Shown here piece after piece: positions 16,695 to 22,873 of a stretch of 34,149 bases of DNA. The translations under genes and the position numbers were made by a program. The stretch comes from Chloroflexota bacterium. GTDB taxonomy: Bacteria; Chloroflexota; Anaerolineae; Anaerolineales; UBA11858. The notes below the pieces were generated by a model. That model ran no database searches. It was given only the letters and a program-made list of their open reading frames with translations, and was not told where the DNA came from. The stretch lies in assembly GCA_030609055.1 (NCBI GenBank), contig JAUWCZ010000016.1:1-34149 (forward strand), given 5' to 3'. Within the stretch, counting starts at the first letter, position 1, and each line of letters starts with the position of its first letter.

Positions 16695-17936
16695 TTAAAT
16701 ATTTTTGTGTTTTTCCAGATAGTCGCGTAAAATCCTTTGAATGCGGGGCTGCCTCAGCCGGCGCAATGCCTGGGCTTCGATTTGCCTTACTCTTTCTCTA
16801 GATACACCAACTTTTTCGCCCACTTCCTGTAGGGTATGGCTTTTCCCATCCGGGACGCCATAGCGAAGTCTCAGTATACGGACTTCCCGGGATGGTAATG
16901 CTTCCATGACTTCTTCAAGGTGTTCCTTAAGGAGGTGTTTTGTTGCCGTTTCATCCGGCAATGGTGTTTCCAAATCTTCAACAAAATCACCCAAAACGGC
17001 GTCTCCTTCCTTGGTGGTTGGCATTTCCAAGGAGAGAGGTCTGCGGGCGACTTTCATCATGTACTGTACTTTTTCAGGCGCTTCGTCCAGTGCTTCGGCC
17101 AATTCTTCGATTGAGGGATCTCTTTCCAGGGACTGCTTCAAATCATTCTGCATACGGAACATTTTCGAGATCTTATCACCCATGTGAACAGGTACGCGGA
17201 TGGTCCTGCCCTGGTCTGCAATTGCCCTGGTGACTGCCTGTCTGATCCACCAGGTGGCATAGGTGGAGAATTTATAGCCCCGCAAGTAATCAAACTTTTT
17301 AGCAGCCCGCATCAAGCCGATGTTACCCTCTTGAATTAAATCCAAGAACGGGACTCCTCGTCCCATATATTTTTTCGCTACGCTGATTACCAGACGGGAG
17401 TTGGCAGTGATGAGGTGATCAAGAGCAGTCCATTCGTCCTCAATCATTTGATGCAATTCTTCCCGTCGATCCGGTGCAACATTTCCTCGAGCCATCTCTT
17501 TGCGGGCTAATCGTCCCCGCTCGATCCGTTTGGAAAGTTCCTTTTCTTCATCCTTAGAGAGAAGGGGAATGCTAGCAGCTTCCTTAAAGTAAAGTTCAAT
17601 TAAATCATTAGTATCAATGCTGCTCAGCCTATTCTCGAGCTCTTCGTCGAGGTCTAGATCGTCCTCGTCTTCCAGTTTGCCATTTCCGCCGTCCTCAGAG
17701 AAGATGGATTCAATCTCTTCTTCATCATCTTCTTCTAGATAAGGAATTTCCTCTTCCAGTAAGGAGGCAAAGGCTTTTTCAAGACTTGCAACGTCCTTCT
17801 TAGCATCAGGGAAGTAGTTTAATATATTTGAGAAAGTGACGTAGCCTTGGGAATGACCGAGTTCGATGAGCTCGTGAATGGGGTTTAATATAGTTTTCTT
17901 AACCGGCTGGGGAGGTGTAGGAGTTTTTTTACTCAT
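16695..17936 (-). CDS. rpoD: RNA polymerase primary sigma factor (RpoD/SigA)
   Basis: 413 residues. Region 1.1 with an acidic linker spans about 1-100. Region 1.2 begins DLIELYFKEAASIPLLS near 112. Region 2 has the -10 recognition segment KFSTYATWWIRQAVTRAIAD, region 3 follows, and region 4.2 reads LQEVGEKVGVSRERVRQIEA near 375, which binds the -35 box. All hallmark residues of group 1 sigma are present. It lies behind rpsU and infA on the same strand. No Shine-Dalgarno sequence is visible before the ATG at 17936. Promoters in this window (TTGAC-17-TATAAT type) fit this sigma. Confidence 0.96.
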   Translation of the reverse strand: MSKKTPTPPQPVKKTILNPIHELIELGHSQGYVTFSNILNYFPDAKKDVASLEKAFASLLEEEIPYLEEDDEEEIESIFSEDGGNGKLEDEDDLDLDEELENRLSSIDTNDLIELYFKEAASIPLLSKDEEKELSKRIERGRLARKEMARGNVAPDRREELHQMIEDEWTALDHLITANSRLVISVAKKYMGRGVPFLDLIQEGNIGLMRAAKKFDYLRGYKFSTYATWWIRQAVTRAIADQGRTIRVPVHMGDKISKMFRMQNDLKQSLERDPSIEELAEALDEAPEKVQYMMKVARRPLSLEMPTTKEGDAVLGDFVEDLETPLPDETATKHLLKEHLEEVMEALPSREVRILRLRYGVPDGKSHTLQEVGEKVGVSRERVRQIEAQALRRLRQPRIQRILRDYLEKHKNI

Positions 17937-18025
17937 AACTGTTTTAGATACTGAAACTGATAGATATTATTTTTAAAAGTGCAAATCGTGCTGCCAAGGG
18001 GATCTGCCCTGCGATATTGTAAGAA

Positions 18026-18086
18026 TAGGGGAGATTATTTTCAATTATCCCCTAAGTATTTGGCGCTGTCCCCTTTGTTGAAAGGG
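18026..18086 (-). repeat. Two inverted repeats between infA and rpoD
   Basis: CCCTTT/AAAGGG (18071-18086, 4-nt loop) and TAGGGGA/TCCCCTA (18026-18054, 15-nt gap) follow the infA stop codon on the minus strand. Only a short TTCTT follows the second. They could slow or partly terminate transcription between infA and rpoD, or mark an mRNA processing site; no strong terminator is seen. Confidence 0.4.
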
Positions 18087-18098
18087 AAAATTCTATTA

Positions 18099-18350
18099 CT
18101 ATTTGTCCTCAGTGGGTTGAGGTTGGCCTTTTTTATGGCGGTAAACGATCCGGCCCCTGGTAAGGTCATAAGTCGACATTTCCACGGTGACCCGATCTCC
18201 AAGCAAAACACGGATATAGTATTTGCGCATTTTTCCTGCGAGATAGGCTAATATCTCGTGTCCGTTATCCAATTCAACTATAAATTGTGTACCAGGAAGG
18301 GCTTTTGTAATCTTCCCTTCCATCCGTAATTTTTCCTCTTTTTTTGCCAT
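18099..18350 (-). CDS. infA: Translation initiation factor IF-1
   Basis: 83 residues, a single OB-fold S1-like domain: [42 protein letters not shown] follows the IF-1 family pattern, with the AxxxGKMRxxxIRxLxGD core near 38-53. The C-terminus carries an extra polar tail of about 10 residues. IF-1 occupies the ribosomal A site during initiation. It is usually in the ribosomal spc/alpha operons; here it lies between rpsU (89 nt upstream) and rpoD. AAGAGGT lies 3 nt before the ATG. Confidence 0.95.
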   Translation of the reverse strand: MAKKEEKLRMEGKITKALPGTQFIVELDNGHEILAYLAGKMRKYYIRVLLGDRVTVEMSTYDLTRGRIVYRHKKGQPQPTEDK

Positions 18351-18439
18351 GATACCTCTTGATTAGCTCAGCGACGTTGAGGGAAAACAATTGAAATTGT
18401 CTAACACCTGAAAACCGTATACCGGATCCTTAAGTGGGC

Positions 18440-18667
18440 TTAATACGTCGGCAGGCTTTGTTTCTTCTGCCGTCTCTTCTTTGATAGTCGGCGCTTGCGC
18501 CGCCGAATCGCTTTCTTTCTCTGAATTCGACTCAATTCACTTTTGGAAATAAACCATCTCTTACGGCGTACAGTGCTTAAAACACCGCTGCGAGATACTT
18601 TTTTCCGAAAACGCTTCATCATTTGTTTCTGCGATTCGTTGGTTCGTAGTTCAACTCGTACAGCCAA
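18440..18667 (-). CDS. rpsU: 30S ribosomal protein S21
   Basis: 75 residues, very basic. VRVELRTNESQKQMMKRFRKKV followed by GVLSTVRRKRWFISKSE and an Arg/Lys-rich tail matches S21 (pattern VxxxExxxxALRRFKRxxxxxGxLxExRxRxxYExPS). S21 sits at the 30S platform near the anti-Shine-Dalgarno helix. The start is TTG at 18667: the only upstream in-frame codons before a TGA are not starts, and AAAGGA lies 11 nt upstream. It opens the informational cluster rpsU-infA-rpoD-carD-rpmI and has a structured leader. Confidence 0.92.
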   Translation of the reverse strand: MAVRVELRTNESQKQMMKRFRKKVSRSGVLSTVRRKRWFISKSELSRIQRKKAIRRRKRRLSKKRRQKKQSLPTY

Positions 18668-18700
18668 GACTTCTCACATCCTTTCTTTTCGGCACTCATA

Positions 18701-18736
18701 CAGAAAGGGCGGAGCCTTTTGTGCTCACCCTTTCTG
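18701..18736 (-). promoter_or_regulatory. Structured 5' leader hairpin of rpsU
   Basis: CAGAAAGGG (18701-18709) pairs with CCCTTTCTG (18728-18736) as a perfect 9-bp stem. Inside it, GAGC and GCTC pair again around a 7-nt loop. It lies 33 nt before the rpsU start on the minus strand. No T-tract follows, so it is not a terminator; a ribosomal-protein-type leader control element is possible. The -10-like TATACT at 18815-18820 with a weak TTGCAT 16 bp upstream is the best promoter candidate. Confidence 0.5.
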
Positions 18737-18830
18737 GTTGGTGGCCTAATATTTTATCGAACTTGTTTTCCTACAAACTTGACGGTATAAACCGCGTTTG
18801 CCTATCTCTCCCAAAGTATACCGCTAAATT

Positions 18831-18882
18831 CTTACAATGCAATAGTAATAGTGATTGAAATCTTGTAAAATGCTTACATTGA
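18831..18882 (+). promoter_or_regulatory. Candidate regulator-binding repeats before the sensor/regulator gene
   Basis: CTTACAATGC (18831-18840) and CTTACATTGA (18873-18882) form a direct repeat with a 42-bp period, about four helical turns. TGTAA-N5-TTACA (18864-18878) forms an inverted repeat ending one base before the -35 box. OmpR-type proteins bind direct repeats, so autoregulation is possible. Confidence 0.35.
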
Positions 18883-18907
18883 CCGTTTATTTGCCACGTG
18901 CTAGAAT
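18879..18907 (+). promoter_or_regulatory. Promoter giving a predicted leaderless mRNA
   Basis: TTGACC (18879-18884), a 17-bp spacer and TAGAAT (18902-18907). The start site falls at about 18914-18915, on the ATG of the downstream gene. No Shine-Dalgarno sequence is present. This placement excludes the longer frame that begins at TTG 18855. Confidence 0.75.
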
Positions 18908-18914
18908 GAATTAT

Positions 18915-20750
18915 ATGAATAAATACAATTTTGAACCGGAATCCAGGGTGAATCAAACACTTAAAGAAAAATTATACCTGAAAAACAACCAGATGTGGGA
19001 GGAATTAGGAAAGATCCTTCCTGTTGGTTTATTTACAGTATCCCGGGAGAATACGCTGATATCAATCAACTCTGTAATGAGAAATCTTGTTGGATTACAA
19101 GATCTGGAGCTCAAAAACAGCCATTACCAGGAGTTTTTCTCAAGCCTAGTCACCCTGACGGAGGAACCAGAGATTGTATCAACTGCTCTGGATGAGGGTG
19201 TGAAAAATATTCATAACCGCCCAGTAATCAACCTTACGCTTGGGGAGGATTCTCCAGGTTTCCTTGAGCTGCTGCTATTTCCGATAGAGCTGAAAGATGA
19301 CAACGCCCCAGTATGGGGAGGGTTGATGATTGATCGATCGGTTGAGTCAAACTCTGCTAAGCGGCGTGTCGATATGTTGTTGGATATGAGTAGCGAGTCC
19401 CGCAAAGTAAGCGCAGCTCTTCAGGGATATTTCGAGGCTTTATCCGGTAATCTACAAACCTGGTCCGATGAATTAATTGAGGATTTCCTATCCGACATTA
19501 ATCAACAACTGGGCTTGCTCCGAAAATCGCTGGATCAAATGATTACTTTCTTGGGCATATTTGATCGAATCACTTTTTATCCTGAAACTGTTCAAATTTA
19601 CGATCTTCTAAATGAGGTTATTCAGACGAGTATAGGTATGGAAAACCGAGTAATCCTGGTGGATCCTGAAATTCCTGATTTTCCTACGGCTCAGATTGAT
19701 CCTGGTCTGACAAGACTTGGTTTTGAATATATATTGATGGAGATTCTAGGAGAAACCCTGCCAGACAATCGGGTAATTGTAAAGAGTAGGGATTTAGGTG
19801 AAACTGTCATGATTTCCTTCCAAACTGAAAACCTACTCTCAATTCCTGAATTTGAAGAACAGACATATGAAGTCGATATTGATGAATCGAATCCCAGAAT
19901 ATATCTCGCCCGGAGGTTGATTTCCGCTCAAGGAGGGATTTTTTCACGGCTTCGGCCCCGGACAGACCGTGGTGCAGGAGTACGGATTGAGGTGACCTTT
20001 GGATTGACCTTGGACCAAGAAAATTTTAAAGAAACTGAAATCAGTCCAGGCCTGGAGGACGCGCTGACTGGGAGGATTCTAGTTGCAGATCCTCAACCAG
20101 AATATCAGGCTTTATTGCAAAAAGTGCTTGAGGAAAGAGGTTACCGAGTAGACCTGGCAGGTGATGGCAGTACTGCCCTGGATATGGTTCAGGTAATCAA
20201 TCCTGATCTAGTAGTTGTAGATAGGAACTTACCAGGGTTGGATGGCATTATGATTACGCAGGGTATAAGGCGCTGGTCATCTGTGCCAATTATTATGGTC
20301 AGTTCCAGATCTCATCCCGAAGACCTGATCCATGCTTTTCAAACCGGGGTTGATGATTATCTAAAGAAACCTTTTCTAATGGACGAGATTTTGGCCAGGA
20401 TTGAAGCAAATATTCGAAGGGGAAAGGACTCCAGTAAGGCGTTTACACCTGATGTATTTCAATCCGGAAATGTAAGAATAAACTATTCAACACGGCAAGT
20501 GTGGTTACGAGGAAAACCGATCGATTTAACACCCATTGAATACAATTTATTATCGTATATGTCCCGCCACAGGAAACAAATCATGGCTTATGAACAGCTG
20601 ATTGAACGAGTGTGGGATGGTCCTGATAAGGGAACGCGCCAGGGCTTATTTGTCCATATCCGAAGGTTGAGAGAAAAGATTGAAAAGGATCCAAAGAACC
20701 CGAAAATTATCCAGAATCAGTGGGGTGTTGGATATATTTTTTCTCCTTAA
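18915..20750 (+). CDS. PAS / degenerate histidine-kinase / receiver / OmpR-type DNA-binding fusion protein
   Basis: 611 residues counted from ATG 18915. A PAS-like domain (about 30-145) is followed by a HisKA-like helical part, 150-220. Its H-box aligns with SHELRTP-type sequences but reads SSESRKV, so Ser160 replaces the phospho-His. A GHKL-like fold without a clear N-box comes next (230-365), then a receiver (387-500) and an OmpR/PhoB winged helix (515-611, with DLTPIEYNLLSYM and a GVGYIF end). The receiver keeps phospho-Asp436 (VVVDRNLPG), the switch Ser and the DDYLKKPF lysine, but its first acidic pair is reduced to Asp-Pro. It is probably a transcription factor that senses through PAS and kinase-like parts without autophosphorylation. 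Targets unknown; soluble, no membrane helix. Confidence 0.88.
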   Translation: MNKYNFEPESRVNQTLKEKLYLKNNQMWEELGKILPVGLFTVSRENTLISINSVMRNLVGLQDLELKNSHYQEFFSSLVTLTEEPEIVSTALDEGVKNIHNRPVINLTLGEDSPGFLELLLFPIELKDDNAPVWGGLMIDRSVESNSAKRRVDMLLDMSSESRKVSAALQGYFEALSGNLQTWSDELIEDFLSDINQQLGLLRKSLDQMITFLGIFDRITFYPETVQIYDLLNEVIQTSIGMENRVILVDPEIPDFPTAQIDPGLTRLGFEYILMEILGETLPDNRVIVKSRDLGETVMISFQTENLLSIPEFEEQTYEVDIDESNPRIYLARRLISAQGGIFSRLRPRTDRGAGVRIEVTFGLTLDQENFKETEISPGLEDALTGRILVADPQPEYQALLQKVLEERGYRVDLAGDGSTALDMVQVINPDLVVVDRNLPGLDGIMITQGIRRWSSVPIIMVSSRSHPEDLIHAFQTGVDDYLKKPFLMDEILARIEANIRRGKDSSKAFTPDVFQSGNVRINYSTRQVWLRGKPIDLTPIEYNLLSYMSRHRKQIMAYEQLIERVWDGPDKGTRQGLFVHIRRLREKIEKDPKNPKIIQNQWGVGYIFSP

Positions 20751-20764
20751 GAATGGGGTATGAT

Positions 20765-20793
20765 TTGACAAAAAATCTAAAGTTTGTCATAAT
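20765..20793 (+). promoter_or_regulatory. Consensus promoter of rpsA
   Basis: TTGACA (20765-20770), exactly 17 bp, then CATAAT (20788-20793). The start site is expected near 20800, giving a leader of about 143 nt before rpsA. Confidence 0.85.
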
Positions 20794-20843
20794 CTGAACG
20801 GGAGTGCGGGCGATAAAAATAATACACTCTGCTGGATCCTGAA

Positions 20844-20868
20844 GCTGCCTCCGGAATGAACAGGCAGC
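20844..20868 (+). promoter_or_regulatory. Hairpin in the rpsA leader
   Basis: GCTGCCT (20844-20850) and AGGCAGC (20862-20868) form a perfect 7-bp stem with an 11-nt loop in the long 5' leader of rpsA. No T-tract follows, so it is not a terminator. S1 in other bacteria represses its own mRNA, and this could be a site for that. Confidence 0.5.
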
Positions 20869-20942
20869 AAAATTGTTATTAAACAGAGATATTATTAAAT
20901 CTGCCCAATAAAATTCACTTCTAGGAGTTAATAGACAAATTT

Positions 20943-22433
20943 ATGGAGAATGAGGATTTAGAGAAACAACCGGAAAATCAAGCTGGTAATGAGAGTGCAT
21001 CAAAAGAGCAGCCGGTGTGGTTTCAGGAGTTTGTTGATCATTATGATGTTGATAAGCCCAAACAGGGTGAAATCCTGAAGGGAACCGTTCTGGACATTCA
21101 GGAAGAATCAATCCTGCTTGATGTTGGACTGAAGCGTGATGCAATTATACCCGGAGGAGACCTGGAGAAAGTAGATCAGGAACTTCGCAAAGAGCTTGCA
21201 GTTGGTGATGAGGTTAATGTTAGTGTAATCAGGACGCCAGTGGGTGATGAAGATTTACTGGTTTCGTTGAGTAAAGGATTAGCTCATAAAACCTGGCAAA
21301 GGGCAGAAGAATTAGCTCAGAGTGGGGATCTGCTTGAGTTAGAGGTTATAGACCAGAATCGGGGCGGCTTGCTGATTGCATATGAGAATATTAGAGGTTT
21401 TATACCCAACTCCCATATTCCCTCCATTCGCAGGGGGACAGGTACCCAAAAAGCTGGCGAAATAAAAGCTGAGCTAATTGGGAAAACACTCCCGGTAAAA
21501 TTGATCGAAGTAAACCGAAAGGAACGCCGCTTGGTATTTTCAGCACGGGTTGCTCTAAAGGGCCAACGTCTGAAGCGGTTAAAAGAAATTGAAGTCGGGA
21601 ATGTATTAAAGTCAAGGGTTGTTAATGTAGTTGATTTTGGAGTATTTGTAGATCTATTAGGAGTAGACGGCCTGGTTCATAAATCCGAGATTGATTGGGA
21701 AAAGGTATATGATCCTAGAAAATTGTTTAAGGTTGGTGATGAAATTGAAGTCAAAGTTGTTGGAGTAGATATTGAAAAAGAACGTGTAAGCCTTAGCCGG
21801 AAAGCATTAATACCTAATCCTTGGCAGTTGCTGGCTGATAAATTCAACGTTGGCGATCTGGTTGAGGGGAAAGTAGTATCAGTCCTCGATTTTGGTGCTT
21901 TTATAGAATTACCAGAAGGATTGCATGGACTGGTCCATATCAGTGAAATCGGGTACGCTAACACTGAAGATCCAGGAGGTGTTGTCAAGAAAGGTGACCA
22001 GGTATTAGTAAAGATAATGGCCATTGACCCGGGAAGAGAACGAGTATCTTTAAGTATGAGGAGGGTACCTGTTTCTGAGCAGATGAATTGGATGATGAAC
22101 CTTGGTGATACTGCGGAAGAGGATCTAGTTGAGGGTGGAGATGTAGACCAGGTGGAAGATATATCCGCAGTGGTTGAAGAAGTCCAAGAACATGCTAATC
22201 AAGATACTATGAATGGGGATGTTTCAGATGAGCAGGATGTAGAAGGTCCTGAAGATAGCTCAAAAGAGGAACAAGAATCCGCGGATAAGACGGCTGCAGA
22301 CGAGGAGAAAGGAGACGAACCGGGCGGAGTTGAAGGAGAAAAAACAGATCCTGATCCAGGTGAGCAATTTGAGATGGAAGTCTCTGAGGATGTTATTAAC
22401 GAAGGGGAATCCAATGAGGGTAAGGCAGGTTAA
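20943..22433 (+). CDS. rpsA: 30S ribosomal protein S1 (four S1 domains)
   Basis: 496 residues with four S1 domains at about 40-111, 128-200, 216-286 and 303-372. Domains 3 and 4 are the most canonical (VVDFGVFVDLLGVDGLVHKSEI and LDFGAFIELPEGLHGLVHIS patterns). The last 115 residues are a strongly acidic, low-complexity tail. E. coli S1 has six domains; four-domain forms are normal in Gram-positive-type lineages. S1 brings mRNA to the 30S subunit. Only a distant AGGAG lies 15 nt before the ATG, fitting a gene whose mRNA depends on weak Shine-Dalgarno contact. A terminator follows at 22466. Confidence 0.93.
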   Translation: MENEDLEKQPENQAGNESASKEQPVWFQEFVDHYDVDKPKQGEILKGTVLDIQEESILLDVGLKRDAIIPGGDLEKVDQELRKELAVGDEVNVSVIRTPVGDEDLLVSLSKGLAHKTWQRAEELAQSGDLLELEVIDQNRGGLLIAYENIRGFIPNSHIPSIRRGTGTQKAGEIKAELIGKTLPVKLIEVNRKERRLVFSARVALKGQRLKRLKEIEVGNVLKSRVVNVVDFGVFVDLLGVDGLVHKSEIDWEKVYDPRKLFKVGDEIEVKVVGVDIEKERVSLSRKALIPNPWQLLADKFNVGDLVEGKVVSVLDFGAFIELPEGLHGLVHISEIGYANTEDPGGVVKKGDQVLVKIMAIDPGRERVSLSMRRVPVSEQMNWMMNLGDTAEEDLVEGGDVDQVEDISAVVEEVQEHANQDTMNGDVSDEQDVEGPEDSSKEEQESADKTAADEEKGDEPGGVEGEKTDPDPGEQFEMEVSEDVINEGESNEGKAG

Positions 22434-22465
22434 ATTTCAACCTTCACATTTATCATAAATGATAT

Positions 22466-22500
22466 AAAGCTGTTAAGTGTTACATCAGCTTTTTTGTTTT
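22466..22500 (+). terminator. Rho-independent terminator of rpsA
   Basis: AAAGCTG (22466-22472) pairs with CAGCTTT (22486-22492), followed by a T-run interrupted by one G to 22500. A small palindrome TATCAT-AA-ATGATA (22451-22464) lies just before it. It also covers the end of the convergent small Cys-rich gene. Confidence 0.8.
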
Positions 22501-22693
22501 AAGAGTTCACGAAGTTGGTGAAATTTGGAGATTTATCCACTGGCGGAAATTCATCCTCAAGTTCTTCGCAATTACATCGGTTCCCCTGCATACAATCTCT
22601 ACAACAGTAGGAGAGACCATTATTCACGATTGGCTCCCAGCGGATCTCAACACCACACCCATCACACCAAAGAGTATCTTTATAACGAACCAT
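22499..22693 (-). CDS. Small Cys-rich, probably zinc-binding protein
   Basis: 64 residues. Cysteines at 10, 13, 30, 31, 34, 40 and 42 form C-x2-C, CC-x2-C and C-x-C groups, enough for one or two zinc sites of zinc-ribbon or treble-clef style. The tail is acidic. The gene is real despite its size: AAGGAGGTG lies at an ideal distance before the ATG at 22693, and a TATAAT (22754-22759) stands upstream with a poor -35. It is convergent with rpsA. I know no function; similar small proteins occur as unannotated zinc-ribbon proteins in Anaerolineae-type genomes. Confidence 0.75.
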   Translation of the reverse strand: MVRYKDTLWCDGCGVEIRWEPIVNNGLSYCCRDCMQGNRCNCEELEDEFPPVDKSPNFTNFVNS

Positions 22694-22819
22694 CTGACAC
22701 CTCCTTTTGATGAGATTTTTTTACCGAACAATTGCGGTTTATATAGCAGCGAAATTATACGAGGTAGAGTGAGGTTAATGAGTTGAAATAAATACAATAT
22801 AGATCTATTATCACTATAA

Positions 22820-22873
22820 CAAAAAACAAAAAAGATTACAAGATCGGCAACCTGTTAAACCTATATGTTTAAC
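22820..22873 (-). repeat. Inverted repeat and T-tract at the end of dinG
   Basis: GTTAAAC (22854-22860) and GTTTAAC (22867-22873) form a 7-bp stem that contains the dinG stop codon in its loop. On the minus strand a tract of 12 T residues with one G follows about 19 nt later (22820-22834). This may end the dinG transcript, though the geometry is not that of a standard terminator. Confidence 0.35.
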
